DNA of 56,491 nucleotides from Candidatus Fimadaptatus faecigallinarum (GTDB taxonomy: Bacteria > Bacillota > Clostridia > Christensenellales > Aristaeellaceae), in NCBI GenBank assembly GCA_018714445.1, contig DVNK01000058.1, positions 1 to 56,491 of the forward strand. Reading direction: 5' to 3'. The first letter of the stretch is position 1. Every line of letters begins with the position of its first letter. The notes beneath the pieces are model-generated. The model did no database searches. It saw only the letters and a program-made list of their open reading frames with translations, and was not told where the DNA came from. Positions 19,184 to 27,310 of the stretch are shown here, in pieces. The position numbers were made by a program, and so were the translations under genes.

Positions 19184-19354
19184 CCTTTTGCTGACGTTTA
19201 GTCTGCATTTGATGTGCTTACACTGTTAAGCTGATGTCAATCCTGCTTAAATTGGGGTAAATTATGCAAGATTTAACACCACGCCTTCACCGGCCGCGCT
19301 GTAACGCGCCGCGCAACGCGCGAATAGTATAAACCATCCGGGAGGTGAGCCGAT

Positions 19355-20410
19355 TTGGAAAATCGGAATATCTGGGACATGGGCGCCCAAATGGACGCAT
19401 TTGAAACCTTTAACGCAGGCAGCTCCGGCCAATCCGCGGCCGACATGCAGTCCGATACATACGCCGGCCGGTCCGCAGTCAACATGCAGTCCGATACATA
19501 CGCCGGCCAGATCACGTCCGGCACGCAGTCCGATGCCGCCGGCCAAACCACGTCCGGCACGCAGTCCGATGCCGCCGGCCAGGATGCCGCCGACACGCAG
19601 TCGGATACATTTGCCAGCCAGTCGGGTGGTCAGACGATAACCTCGCGCATCTGTCCGCGCGGCTACTCGCGCTACACCTGGCGTACCGGCGACACGCTCG
19701 AGTCAGTCGCCCAGCGCTACGGCGTGACCACGACTTCCATAAGTGAAGCAAATCCGGGGATAGTGTTCACGCGGCTGAATTTCGGCGATGAGATCTGTGT
19801 ACCCTTCGGCGCGACGGCATGCACGACAGGTCGACTCTACACGGTGCGGCGCGGCGACACGTTCACGTCGATTGCGGCGCGGCTGGGCGTGAGCGTGTAC
19901 CATCTGACCGAACTCAACCCCTACGTAGATCCCACGACGCTTCAGATCGGCCAGCTGATCTGCGTGCCCGCGCAGTCCGGGCCGGTGGTAACGCCGCCGT
20001 CGTATCCGGGCGGCTGCACCGGCTGCACTGGGTCCACCGGCTCGACTGGCTCGACCGGGTCCACCAGTTCGACCGCATGCGCGGCCGACAACGTCACCAT
20101 ACTGATGCCGATGGGTTGGAGCTATGCCACGCTGCTGACGCGCTATGGCATATCGTACAATGCGCTGGCCGCCGCCAATCCCGGGCTCAACCTGGATGCC
20201 ATACCCGCAGGCCAACGCGTATGCATACCGCCCGTCGGATCGCGCCGGCTGTGCGAAAAAGGCACGCGCTCGCATGTTATCTCGCAGGGCGAAACGCTGG
20301 ACACGCTGGCCCAGCGCTTCAATACGACCGTCGCGCGCCTGTTGCGCATAAACGCCTCGCTTGCGCCCGCCGACTTCATCACGGGTCAGGTCATCTGCGC
20401 GCCGGAATGA
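19355..20410 (+). CDS. LysM-repeat protein with low-complexity N-terminus
   Basis: The 351-aa product starts at TTG 19355, 9 nt after GGGAGG. There is no signal peptide. Residues 22-95 are degenerate 10-15 residue repeats (A-x-x-M/T-Q-S-D-T/A-A-G). LysM domains follow at about 104-149 and 160-204, then a collagen-like Gly-Cys/Ser-Thr stretch (219-238), then LysM at about 305-350 with a divergent one near 247-292. Each LysM ends in a C-V/I-P or C-A-P motif. LysM binds peptidoglycan glycan. Leaderless LysM proteins in Clostridia are often spore-coat or cortex-associated (SafA-like); that role is inferred, not shown here. Confidence 0.88.
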   Translation: MENRNIWDMGAQMDAFETFNAGSSGQSAADMQSDTYAGRSAVNMQSDTYAGQITSGTQSDAAGQTTSGTQSDAAGQDAADTQSDTFASQSGGQTITSRICPRGYSRYTWRTGDTLESVAQRYGVTTTSISEANPGIVFTRLNFGDEICVPFGATACTTGRLYTVRRGDTFTSIAARLGVSVYHLTELNPYVDPTTLQIGQLICVPAQSGPVVTPPSYPGGCTGCTGSTGSTGSTGSTSSTACAADNVTILMPMGWSYATLLTRYGISYNALAAANPGLNLDAIPAGQRVCIPPVGSRRLCEKGTRSHVISQGETLDTLAQRFNTTVARLLRINASLAPADFITGQVICAPE

Positions 20411-20500
20411 GCCGCATTTGACAGCGCCGCCCGCACGGCGGTTGCGCCGGGCTCATGTAACAGCCGGGCATGCCGCTGCATACCGGCACATCTGACAATC

Positions 20501-20538
20501 ATTGAGGGCCGCTCGGATTTGCCGGGCGGCCCTCAATA
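20501..20538 (+). terminator. Perfect hairpin after the LysM gene
   Basis: ATTGAGGGCCGC (20501-20512) pairs with GCGGCCCTCAAT (20527-20538). There is no T tract, so termination by this hairpin alone is uncertain. Confidence 0.55.
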
Positions 20539-20565
20539 GCCGATTTGCTTACTTATTCACGCTGA

Positions 20566-20975
20566 CATTGCGCCGCTTCACGCTGACTCTGCGCCGCCCG
20601 TGCAAAAACAAAAGCGCCGCAGCTCGCGCCGCAACGCACATACTCGCTTCCACCTCTCACGCCTTTGCGTACAGCTGCCGCCGGCTGTCTTCCGCGCGCC
20701 GCCCGCGCAAAACAAAAGCGCCGCAACGCATGCCGCAACGCACATACTCACTTACGCCTCTCACGCCTTTGCCTTTGCGCACCGCTATCGCCGGCTGTCT
20801 TCCGCGCGCCGCCCGCGCAAACAAAAGCGCCGCAGCTCATGCCGCAACGCACATACTCACTTCCGCCTCTCATGCCTTTGCCTTTGCGCACCGCTGCCGC
20901 CGGCAGTCTTCCGTGCGCCGCCCGCGCAAAACAAAAGCGCCGCAGCTCGCGCCGCAACGCTCCGTTCTCCTACGC
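20566..20975. repeat. Tandem array H, 4 x 104-110 bp
   Basis: AAAGCGCCGC recurs at 20611, 20715, 20824 and 20934, with GCCGCAACGC and TCTTCCG(C/T)GCGCCGCCCG in each unit. 20976-21170 is GC-rich without a visible feature. 21170-21330 is clearly AT-richer and probably holds the promoter of the next gene (TAGAAT at 21322). Confidence 0.88.
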
Positions 20976-21406
20976 GGCTTTGGCACTGCGTCCGCCGCCG
21001 CGCGCCTCGCTTGCAACCGATCCGTCCGATGCCGCCTGCGCGCATGCCCATCGCGCCGCACGCTCCGATGGTGGGTGCTGCACCGCCTTCGCACACCGCG
21101 CCCTGCGCCCACGCACATCCGCGCCACCCGGCGAATCCCGACCGCCGCGCACATCGGCACACGTCAGTCATTGAGTTTATGTTACCACAATCCACTCATG
21201 TTTGCGAGCATATCGAGGTTATTTTACGATTAAGTAAAGCATGTCATTTTAACAAACAATTCTCTTTTTTTGTGCGTAGCCTTTTCAGGCACAAACTCTT
21301 TATTTCACGGGTAAATCATGTTAGAATAGTGCTGATTTGATATCGTCCGACGCATCGCGTCGGGCCGGTCAGCTGCAGACCCGACGCAATGCTCAAGGAG
21401 GTTTAT

Positions 21407-22645
21407 ATGATTACCGCACGGGAAAAGCAAGTACTGCGCGAACTGGCGGCGCATCAGATGGAACTGGCGACCACGCCGCGCAATCAGGAACTCGTGAGTC
21501 TCTGGCTCAAGCATAACGCGTGCCTTGATTCGCGCCCCACGGTCTACATAGAGTGGGGCACGTTCGAACAGGAGGTCATACCGCCGCTGCTGCGCTGTGA
21601 AAACGAGGAGGCCCGCCAACTCGAATACGCGCTGTACGCCAACTTCATCGGTCAGGAGCTGTTTGGCGACGACAGCGTGGTTCCCGATTACATGCCGGTC
21701 GGCGTCAACACTCACTTTGTGCCGTTCGGCATAGAGGTCAAGGTCGACCACGCCGCAGGCGGCGGTCTGGGCCACCACTTCCATGAAGTGCTGCACGACC
21801 TGGGCGAGGACTTCCACAAGCTGGGCAAGTCCACCTACGGCGCCGACATGCAGAAGTCCCAGGCGCAACTGGAGCGCTGCAATCTGCTGTTTGGCGACAT
21901 ACTGCCCGCAAAGCTGACGGGCGCATGCCTGTACGCCGTGCCCACTCAGTGCATCGTGCACATAATGAGCATGGAAAACATGCTCTTTGCGATGTACGAC
22001 TACCCCGAGCTGTTCCACAAGATGATGGACATGCTCACAAACGACTACATAGAATACTTCCGCTTCCGCGAGACGCGCGGCCTGATACTGCCCACTACGC
22101 GCAACGAGTGGGTGGGCAACGGCTCATTTGCGTTCACCGACGAGCTGCCCGGCCCCGAGATCGCCGCGCGCCGTCAGCTCACCTCCCACGACGTATGGGG
22201 CTTCCTCGACTCGCAGGAGACCACCGGCATCTCACCCGACATGTACGCCGAATTCGTGTTCCCCTACTACAAGCGCATCGCCGAGCAGTACGGCATGCTG
22301 TCGTACGGCTGTTGCGAGGCCGTCGACCCGATCTGGGACAAGTGCCTGCACGCCATGCCCAACCTGCGCAAGGTGTCGATATCGCCCTGGTGCAACGAGG
22401 AGCTCATGGGCGAACGCCTGCGCGGCACCAACATCGTCTACCACCGCAAGCCCTCGCCCAACATGCTGGGCACCGGCACTGTGCTCGACGAGGACGCCGT
22501 GCGCGCCAGCACCCGGCGCACGCTCGCCGCGGCCCGCGGCTGCACAATAGAGTTCGCTCAGCGCGACGTCTACACCGTAAACCACGACATGCCCAAGGTG
22601 CGCCGCTACGTCGAACTCATACGCCAGTGCTGCGAAGAGGCATAA
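21407..22645 (+). CDS. Uroporphyrinogen decarboxylase (URO-D)-like domain protein
   Basis: A 412-aa protein resembling the URO-D/MtaA superfamily. Many clostridial members are corrinoid-dependent methyltransferases or uncharacterised, rather than haem enzymes. Visible traits are the long helical N-terminus, GHHFHEVLHD, a central FRFRETRGLILPTTRNEWV and the C-terminal LISPW/CNEELM-type segment (VSISPWCNEELMGE) seen in this group. No haem genes, corrinoid protein or methyltransferase activator lie nearby, so haem synthesis is not supported and the substrate is unknown. Start ATG at 21407 follows AAGGAGG at 6 nt. Confidence 0.8.
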   Translation: MITAREKQVLRELAAHQMELATTPRNQELVSLWLKHNACLDSRPTVYIEWGTFEQEVIPPLLRCENEEARQLEYALYANFIGQELFGDDSVVPDYMPVGVNTHFVPFGIEVKVDHAAGGGLGHHFHEVLHDLGEDFHKLGKSTYGADMQKSQAQLERCNLLFGDILPAKLTGACLYAVPTQCIVHIMSMENMLFAMYDYPELFHKMMDMLTNDYIEYFRFRETRGLILPTTRNEWVGNGSFAFTDELPGPEIAARRQLTSHDVWGFLDSQETTGISPDMYAEFVFPYYKRIAEQYGMLSYGCCEAVDPIWDKCLHAMPNLRKVSISPWCNEELMGERLRGTNIVYHRKPSPNMLGTGTVLDEDAVRASTRRTLAAARGCTIEFAQRDVYTVNHDMPKVRRYVELIRQCCEEA

Positions 22646-22670
22646 CGCCTCCGCGCCGCTTCCTTCACAC

Positions 22671-22698
22671 TGCCCCGGCCCGAAATCGGGCCGGGGCA
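22671..22698 (+). terminator. Perfect hairpin after the URO-D-like gene
   Basis: TGCCCCGGCCCG and CGGGCCGGGGCA pair perfectly around AAAT. There is no T tract; it could act for either strand. Confidence 0.6.
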
Positions 22699-22752
22699 CG
22701 TTGCGGGCCGCGCATGCGCTTCAGCGCGCCCAAAAACCGGCCGGCCAAATGC

Positions 22753-22781
22753 TTGACGCGGCGGCTGAGGTGTTGTACACT
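22753..22781 (+). promoter_or_regulatory. Promoter of the Lrp-aminotransferase operon
   Basis: TTGACG (22753-22758), a 17-nt spacer and TACACT (22776-22781), about 33 nt before the ATG. Confidence 0.75.
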
Positions 22782-22813
22782 ACTTACTATACGCAAACAA
22801 GGAGGTCGGGCAA

Positions 22814-23311
22814 ATGCTGTCTACGCTGGACATGAGCATACTGGAGATACTGTACGCCGACGCGCGCACGCCCCTTACCGATATAGCCACCATGACGGGC
22901 CACGATCTGGACGAGATACAGGATTCGATCAAGCGTCTCGAGCGCGAAAAGATAATACTCAAGTACCCCGCCCTGATCAACTGGGACAAGACCACCACCG
23001 AACGCGTCGAGGCGATTATCGAAGTGCGCGTGACGCCTCAGCGCGATCAGGGCTTCGACGCCATCGCCGCGCGCATATACCGCTATGAGGAAGTGCGCTC
23101 GGTATACCTGATGAGCGGCGGCTACGACCTGTGCGTCATGGCCGAGGCGCGCACGATGCGTCAACTCGCGTTCTTCGTAGCCGAAAAGCTGTCCACGCTT
23201 GATTCGGTCATCTCCACCGCCACCCACTTCATGCTCAAAAAGTACAAGGAGGATGGCGTCATATTTGAGGGTGCCGACGCCGGCGATCACAGATTGGCGG
23301 TGTCGCCGTGA
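22814..23311 (+). CDS. Lrp/AsnC family transcriptional regulator
   Basis: A 165-aa protein with an N-terminal winged HTH (about 3-60; LDMSILEILYADARTPL) and a C-terminal RAM/ACT-like effector domain (about 75-145; VRSVYLMSGGYDLCVMAEA). The G-Y-D-L motif is the usual amino-acid pocket region. Such proteins sense amino acids and often control the adjacent gene. The stop overlaps the start of the aminotransferase gene (GTGA), so the two are translationally coupled. Start ATG at 22814 follows AAGGAGG. The ligand is not predictable from sequence. Confidence 0.95.
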   Translation: MLSTLDMSILEILYADARTPLTDIATMTGHDLDEIQDSIKRLEREKIILKYPALINWDKTTTERVEAIIEVRVTPQRDQGFDAIAARIYRYEEVRSVYLMSGGYDLCVMAEARTMRQLAFFVAEKLSTLDSVISTATHFMLKKYKEDGVIFEGADAGDHRLAVSP

Positions 23312-24492
23312 ATTACGACAAGGTAATGTGCCAGCGCGTACTGGCTACGCCCCCTTCGGGCATACGCAAGTTCTTCGATATAGTGTCCACAATGAAGGAC
23401 GCCATATCGCTGGGCGTCGGCGAACCCGACTTCGTGACCCCGTGGAACATGCGCGAGGCCGCGATTTATTCCATCGAACAGGGCCAGACCCACTACACCT
23501 CCAACTGGGGCACGATAGAACTGCGCCAGGCCATCGCACGCTACCTCAGCGAGCGCTATGGCATAAACTACGCGCCCGAAAACGAGATCTGCGTGACCAT
23601 CGGCGCAAGTGAAGGCATCGATCTGGCGTTGCGCGCGATCTGCGAGCCGGGCGACGAGGTGATGGTGCCCGATCCGGCATACGTATCCTATCAGCCCGGC
23701 ATAATCTTCGCCGGAGCCACGCCGGTGCCGCTGGCCACCCGCCGCGAGGACGAGTTCAAACTGACTGCGCAGGCCGTGCGCGCCGCGCTCACGCCCCGCA
23801 CAAAGGCGCTGATACTCCCCTATCCCAACAACCCCACCGGCGCGATACTCAATCGCGCTGAGCTCGAGGCCATTGCCGACGTGCTGCGCGATACCGACGT
23901 GTTCGTGATATCCGACGAGATTTACTCCGAGCTGACCTACGGCGGCGCGCGCCATGTGAGTTGCGCGTCGGTGGACGGCATGTACGAACGCACGATAACC
24001 TTAAACGGATTTTCAAAGGCGTTTGCGATGACCGGCTGGCGCATAGGCTACATATGCGCGCCCGCGCCTGTCATGAAGTCGATAGTCAAGATACATCAGT
24101 TCACGATCATGTGCGCACCGACTGCCGCGCAGGCCGCCGCCCTGGAAGGCCTCAAGGATGGCTTTGACACCGGTTTTGCCAAGGTCGGCGAGATGACCCG
24201 CGAGTATGACCGCCGCCGCCGGCTGATAGTCAAAGGCTTCAACGACATGGGCCTTGAATGCTTTGAACCGCTGGGCGCGTTCTACGCATTCCCGTCGATA
24301 CGCTCCACCGGGCTGACTTCGGACGAGTTCTGCACCCGGCTGCTCAACGATAAACACGTGGCATGCGTGCCCGGCACCGCGTTCGGCGAAGCGGGCGAAG
24401 GCCACATCCGCTGCTCCTACGCCACGTCCACCGATAAGATAAAGCTTGCGCTTGCCCGCATAGCCGAGTTCGTAAACCAGCTCAAAGGCTGA
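23308..24492 (+). CDS. Class I/II pyridoxal-phosphate aminotransferase
   Basis: A 394-aa fold-type I aminotransferase. It carries the N-terminal LGVGEPDF, the pyridine-stacking YTSNWG region, NNPTGA, SDEIYSELTY and the PLP lysine in LNGFSKAFAMTGWRIGY. The C-terminal arginine (HIRCSYA) binds the substrate carboxylate. It starts at GTG 23308 inside the stop of the Lrp gene. The Lrp-aminotransferase pair is common in Firmicutes; alanine, aspartate or aromatic specificity cannot be settled by eye. Confidence 0.95.
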   Translation: MNYDKVMCQRVLATPPSGIRKFFDIVSTMKDAISLGVGEPDFVTPWNMREAAIYSIEQGQTHYTSNWGTIELRQAIARYLSERYGINYAPENEICVTIGASEGIDLALRAICEPGDEVMVPDPAYVSYQPGIIFAGATPVPLATRREDEFKLTAQAVRAALTPRTKALILPYPNNPTGAILNRAELEAIADVLRDTDVFVISDEIYSELTYGGARHVSCASVDGMYERTITLNGFSKAFAMTGWRIGYICAPAPVMKSIVKIHQFTIMCAPTAAQAAALEGLKDGFDTGFAKVGEMTREYDRRRRLIVKGFNDMGLECFEPLGAFYAFPSIRSTGLTSDEFCTRLLNDKHVACVPGTAFGEAGEGHIRCSYATSTDKIKLALARIAEFVNQLKG

Positions 24493-24530
24493 GCGCGGCC
24501 CCACCACCGATATCATACAGCAGACAGGCA

Positions 24531-24572
24531 CGCGGCGGGATCGGACGCTTAAGGCGCATCCGTCCCGCCGCG
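24531..24572 (+). terminator. Hairpin after the aminotransferase gene
   Basis: CGCGGCGGGA (24531-24540) pairs with TCCCGCCGCG (24563-24572), with a partly paired interior. There is no T tract. Confidence 0.5.
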
Positions 24573-24605
24573 CCTGAATATGACTGACCTGGAGGCGATT
24601 TCACC

Positions 24606-25145
24606 ATGGACGATGCCGCATTGCTGGACATCTGCCGGGCCGAGGGCGCAGCCGACGCGCGCGTGATCGATACCGGCAAAATACCGTTTGACCCCAAACT
24701 GCGCTCGTACTGCGCCGCCAATGCCTGCGGCTCTTACGGCCGCAACTATGCCTGCCCGCCGCATGTGGGCGAGCCCGACGAGCTTATCGCGCGTGCAAAG
24801 TCGTACCGCCGCGCACTGCTGTTTCAGACGGTGGGCGAATTGGAGGACTCATTTGACATCGAGGGCATAAACCGCGCCGGTCAACGCCACAAGGAGGTCT
24901 GCGCGGCCATATTCGACCGCATAGTCCCTCAGCTGGGCCGGCACATGGTGCTGGCCGCCGGCGGCTGCGGCAAGTGCAAGACCTGCGCGGCCGTGACGGG
25001 CGAGCCGTGCCGGTTCCCCGATCAGGCGGTCAGCTCGCTTGAGGCGTACTGCATGAACGTGAGCCAGCTCTGCGGCAAGTGCGGCATGAAGTACATAAAT
25101 GGTGCAAACACCGTCACTTTTTTTGCGATGTGCCTGTTTGACTGA
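24606..25145 (+). CDS. DUF2284 cysteine-rich metal-binding protein
   Basis: A 179-aa DUF2284 protein. Three cysteine clusters are visible: C-x4-C-x8-C-P-P-H (about 36-53), CGKCKTCA with a later C-R-F-P (about 119-136), and Y-C-M-N-x5-C-G-K-C-G-M (about 148-161). The family is predicted to bind metal, possibly Fe-S, and its function is not established. Start ATG at 24606 follows GGAGG at 10 nt. It lies 113 nt after the aminotransferase gene, separated by a hairpin, so it is probably its own unit. Confidence 0.9.
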   Translation: MDDAALLDICRAEGAADARVIDTGKIPFDPKLRSYCAANACGSYGRNYACPPHVGEPDELIARAKSYRRALLFQTVGELEDSFDIEGINRAGQRHKEVCAAIFDRIVPQLGRHMVLAAGGCGKCKTCAAVTGEPCRFPDQAVSSLEAYCMNVSQLCGKCGMKYINGANTVTFFAMCLFD

Positions 25146-25835
25146 TGGCGCGTCTGGCGCATGTGCGGGTTTGGCGCGGGGTTGACTTGCGTTTGGCGCG
25201 CGCCGCCTGTCGGCTCGATGAAATGCGCATGTGCGGGTTGACGCGGAGTTGACTTGCGTTTAGTGTGGGTCGCCTATTGGCTCGGTGCCACACGCATGTG
25301 CGGGTTGACGCGGAGTTGACTTGCGATTTGTGTGCGTCGCGTGTCGGCTCGGTGCAATGCACATATGCAGGTTGAGGCGAAGTCTACTCACGTTTGGCGC
25401 GCCACCTGTTGGCTCGGTACAACGCGCATGTGCGGGTTGACGCGGAGTTGACTTACGTTTGGTGTGCGCCGCGTGTCGGCTCAGTGCAACGCGAGTGCGT
25501 GGGTTCGACGCGGGGTTGACTTGTGTTTGGTGCGCGCCGCGTATCGGCTCGGTGCAACGCACATGTGCGAATTGATGCAAAGTTGACTTGCGTCTGGTGT
25601 GCGCCGCCTGTCGGTTCGATGCAACGCGCATGTGCGGGTTTGACTTGCGATTGGTGCGCGCCGCCTGTCGGCATGGTGCAACGCGCGTGCGCAGGTTTTG
25701 TGCGGGATTGGCTTGCGATTGGTGCGCGTTGTGCGTCGACCTGGTGCAATGCACATGTGCAGGTTGATGCGGAGTCGATTCACGTCCGGCGCGCGCCGCC
25801 TGTCGGCTCGATGCAATGCACCCACGCAGGCCTGA
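25146..25835. repeat. Tandem array I, about 10 x 67 bp
   Basis: The GCATGTGCGGGTTGACGCGG core recurs at 25227, 25294, 25361, 25426, 25493, 25561, 25628, 25685, 25753 and about 25820. Spacing is 65-68 bp, with one 57-bp unit. Most units contain one or two TTGAC words. It starts within a few bases of the DUF2284 stop codon. 25836-26035 holds only the GNAT leader. Confidence 0.92.
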
Positions 25836-26035
25836 CACATCCGCGCGTATCCACCATAAACCGCAATACACCTGCCCGAGCAACACGCCCGCTCATGCGG
25901 AGCGCAACTTTTCGGCATGATCCATGTATGCGCCACATCCCGCTTCAGCGACAATCGGCTCATATACCGGCTGGCACAGCACGCGCCGCCTGCTTCAGCC
26001 CACCCCTCCACGTACGCCTTTGCAGGAGGTACTGC

Positions 26036-26647
26036 ATGACGATAAGACCTACCCGGCCAGACGAATATCCGGCTACCGAAAGCCTGACGCGCGACGCGTT
26101 CTGGAACAAGTACCAACCGGGCTGCGACGAACACCTGATACTACACAACTTTCGCCGAGATCCGGCATTTGTACCCGAGCTTGACTGCGTGCTCGAGGAC
26201 GACGGTGAACTGATAGCTCACATAATGTACTGTCGCGCCCACCTGGACTCCGAGCGCGCCGGCCGCGTGCCCGTGCTGATGTTCGGCCCGATAAGCGTGC
26301 GCCCCGACCGTCAGCATCAGGGCTACGGCAGCGCGCTGATAAACGAAACTCTCTCGCGCGCTTCGGCGCTGGGGCATGGCGCAGTGCTGATAACCGGTTC
26401 GCCTGCCTATTATGCGCGCTTTGGCTTTGAGAGCTGCTCCCGCCACGGCATATACTACCGCAACGCTGATCGCTCTGATCCGGCTGATTATTTCATGTGC
26501 CGGGAGCTTCGCCCCAATTACCTGCCCGGTGGGCTCAGCCTGTTTGTGGAGCCCGCAGGGTATACCGTGGATTCAGCTGAGCTCGAACGCTTCGAGATGC
26601 TGTTTCCGCCCAGACGTAAGGAGCGTCGCCCTGGTCAGCTGAGGTGA
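26036..26647 (+). CDS. GNAT family N-acetyltransferase
   Basis: A 203-aa protein with the GNAT acetyl-CoA motif A: V-R-P-D-R-Q-H-Q-G-Y-G-S-A-L-I (Q/R-x-x-G-x-G/A type). LITGSPAYYARFGFE follows, the segment typical of YhbS-like acetyltransferases. Substrate unknown. Start ATG at 26036 follows AGGAGG at 5-6 nt; the longer upstream open frame is array I read through and is not credible. Confidence 0.93.
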   Translation: MTIRPTRPDEYPATESLTRDAFWNKYQPGCDEHLILHNFRRDPAFVPELDCVLEDDGELIAHIMYCRAHLDSERAGRVPVLMFGPISVRPDRQHQGYGSALINETLSRASALGHGAVLITGSPAYYARFGFESCSRHGIYYRNADRSDPADYFMCRELRPNYLPGGLSLFVEPAGYTVDSAELERFEMLFPPRRKERRPGQLR

Positions 26648-26657
26648 CCGGGGTACG

Positions 26658-26683
26658 CGCTTTCTTTTTAGGAAAAAAGAAAG
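26658..26683 (+). terminator. AT-rich hairpin after the GNAT gene
   Basis: GCTTTCTTTTT (26658-26668) pairs with AAAAAGAAAGC (26673-26683), 11 nt after the stop. Its A/T-only centre stands out from the surroundings. Confidence 0.6.
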
Positions 26684-26719
26684 CTGCAAAGAAAAACCTT
26701 TCTGGGCTTTTCACTTGTT

Positions 26720-27132
26720 GTGGGTTTTTGTGCTTGAATTGGGCTTTGCGCTTGGCGTGGGCTTTGCGCTTGACCTTGGCTTTACGCTTGGTAAGGGCTT
26801 TCTGTTTGGCACGGGCTTTCCACTTGACCTTGGCTTTACACTTGGTATGTGCTTTCCACTTGGCACGGCTTCGCGCTTGATAAGGGCTTTACGCTGGACT
26901 TGAGCTCTACGCTTGGCGCGAGCTTTGCGTTTGGCTCAGGCTTTCAGCTTGGCACGGACTTTCCGTTTGGCACGAGCTCTGCGCTTGATAATGGCTTTAC
27001 GCTGAACTTGGGCTCTACGCTTGGCGCGAGCTTTGCGTTTGGCTCAGGCTTTCCGTTTGGCACGGACTTTCCGTTTGGCACGAGCTCTGCACTTGGCTCA
27101 GGCTTTCCGCTTGATCTGGGCTTTCGCTGCTG
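26720..27132. repeat. Tandem array J, about 23 x 18 bp
   Basis: The unit GGGCTTTnCGCTTGGCnC repeats every 18 bp with rare 17- or 19-bp units. On the plus strand it reads as hexapeptides of the type G-F-x-L-G-x. The frame slips near 26870, so it reads as two overlapping short frames. There is no ribosome binding site, so I treat it as non-coding or a decayed gene. Confidence 0.85.
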
Positions 27133-27262
27133 ATGCCGCTTGGATTTGTGCCATGTGAGACGTTTTTGCCGTTATCGTGCAACGCCTTACTTTATGACTG
27201 CACGCTTTTCAATGGCATGATTCTATGCATGCGTTCACCGGTTTGGCCTGCTTATGGCAAAA

Positions 27263-27306
27263 GCATAGGCGACATGCTTTCTGGCATGTCGCCTATGCGC
27301 GTTTTT
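27263..27306. terminator. Bidirectional terminator between GNAT/array J and the HTH gene
   Basis: GCATAGGCGACATGC (27263-27277) pairs perfectly with GCATGTCGCCTATGC (27284-27298). It is followed by GCGTTTTTA on the plus strand and by TTTTGCC on the minus strand. Confidence 0.9.
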
Positions 27307-27310
27307 ATGC

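Noticed and set aside
21407-22645. Haem biosynthesis hemE
   Set aside because: The fold is URO-D-like, but length, sequence and lack of haem neighbours point to the uncharacterised or methyltransferase-linked branch.
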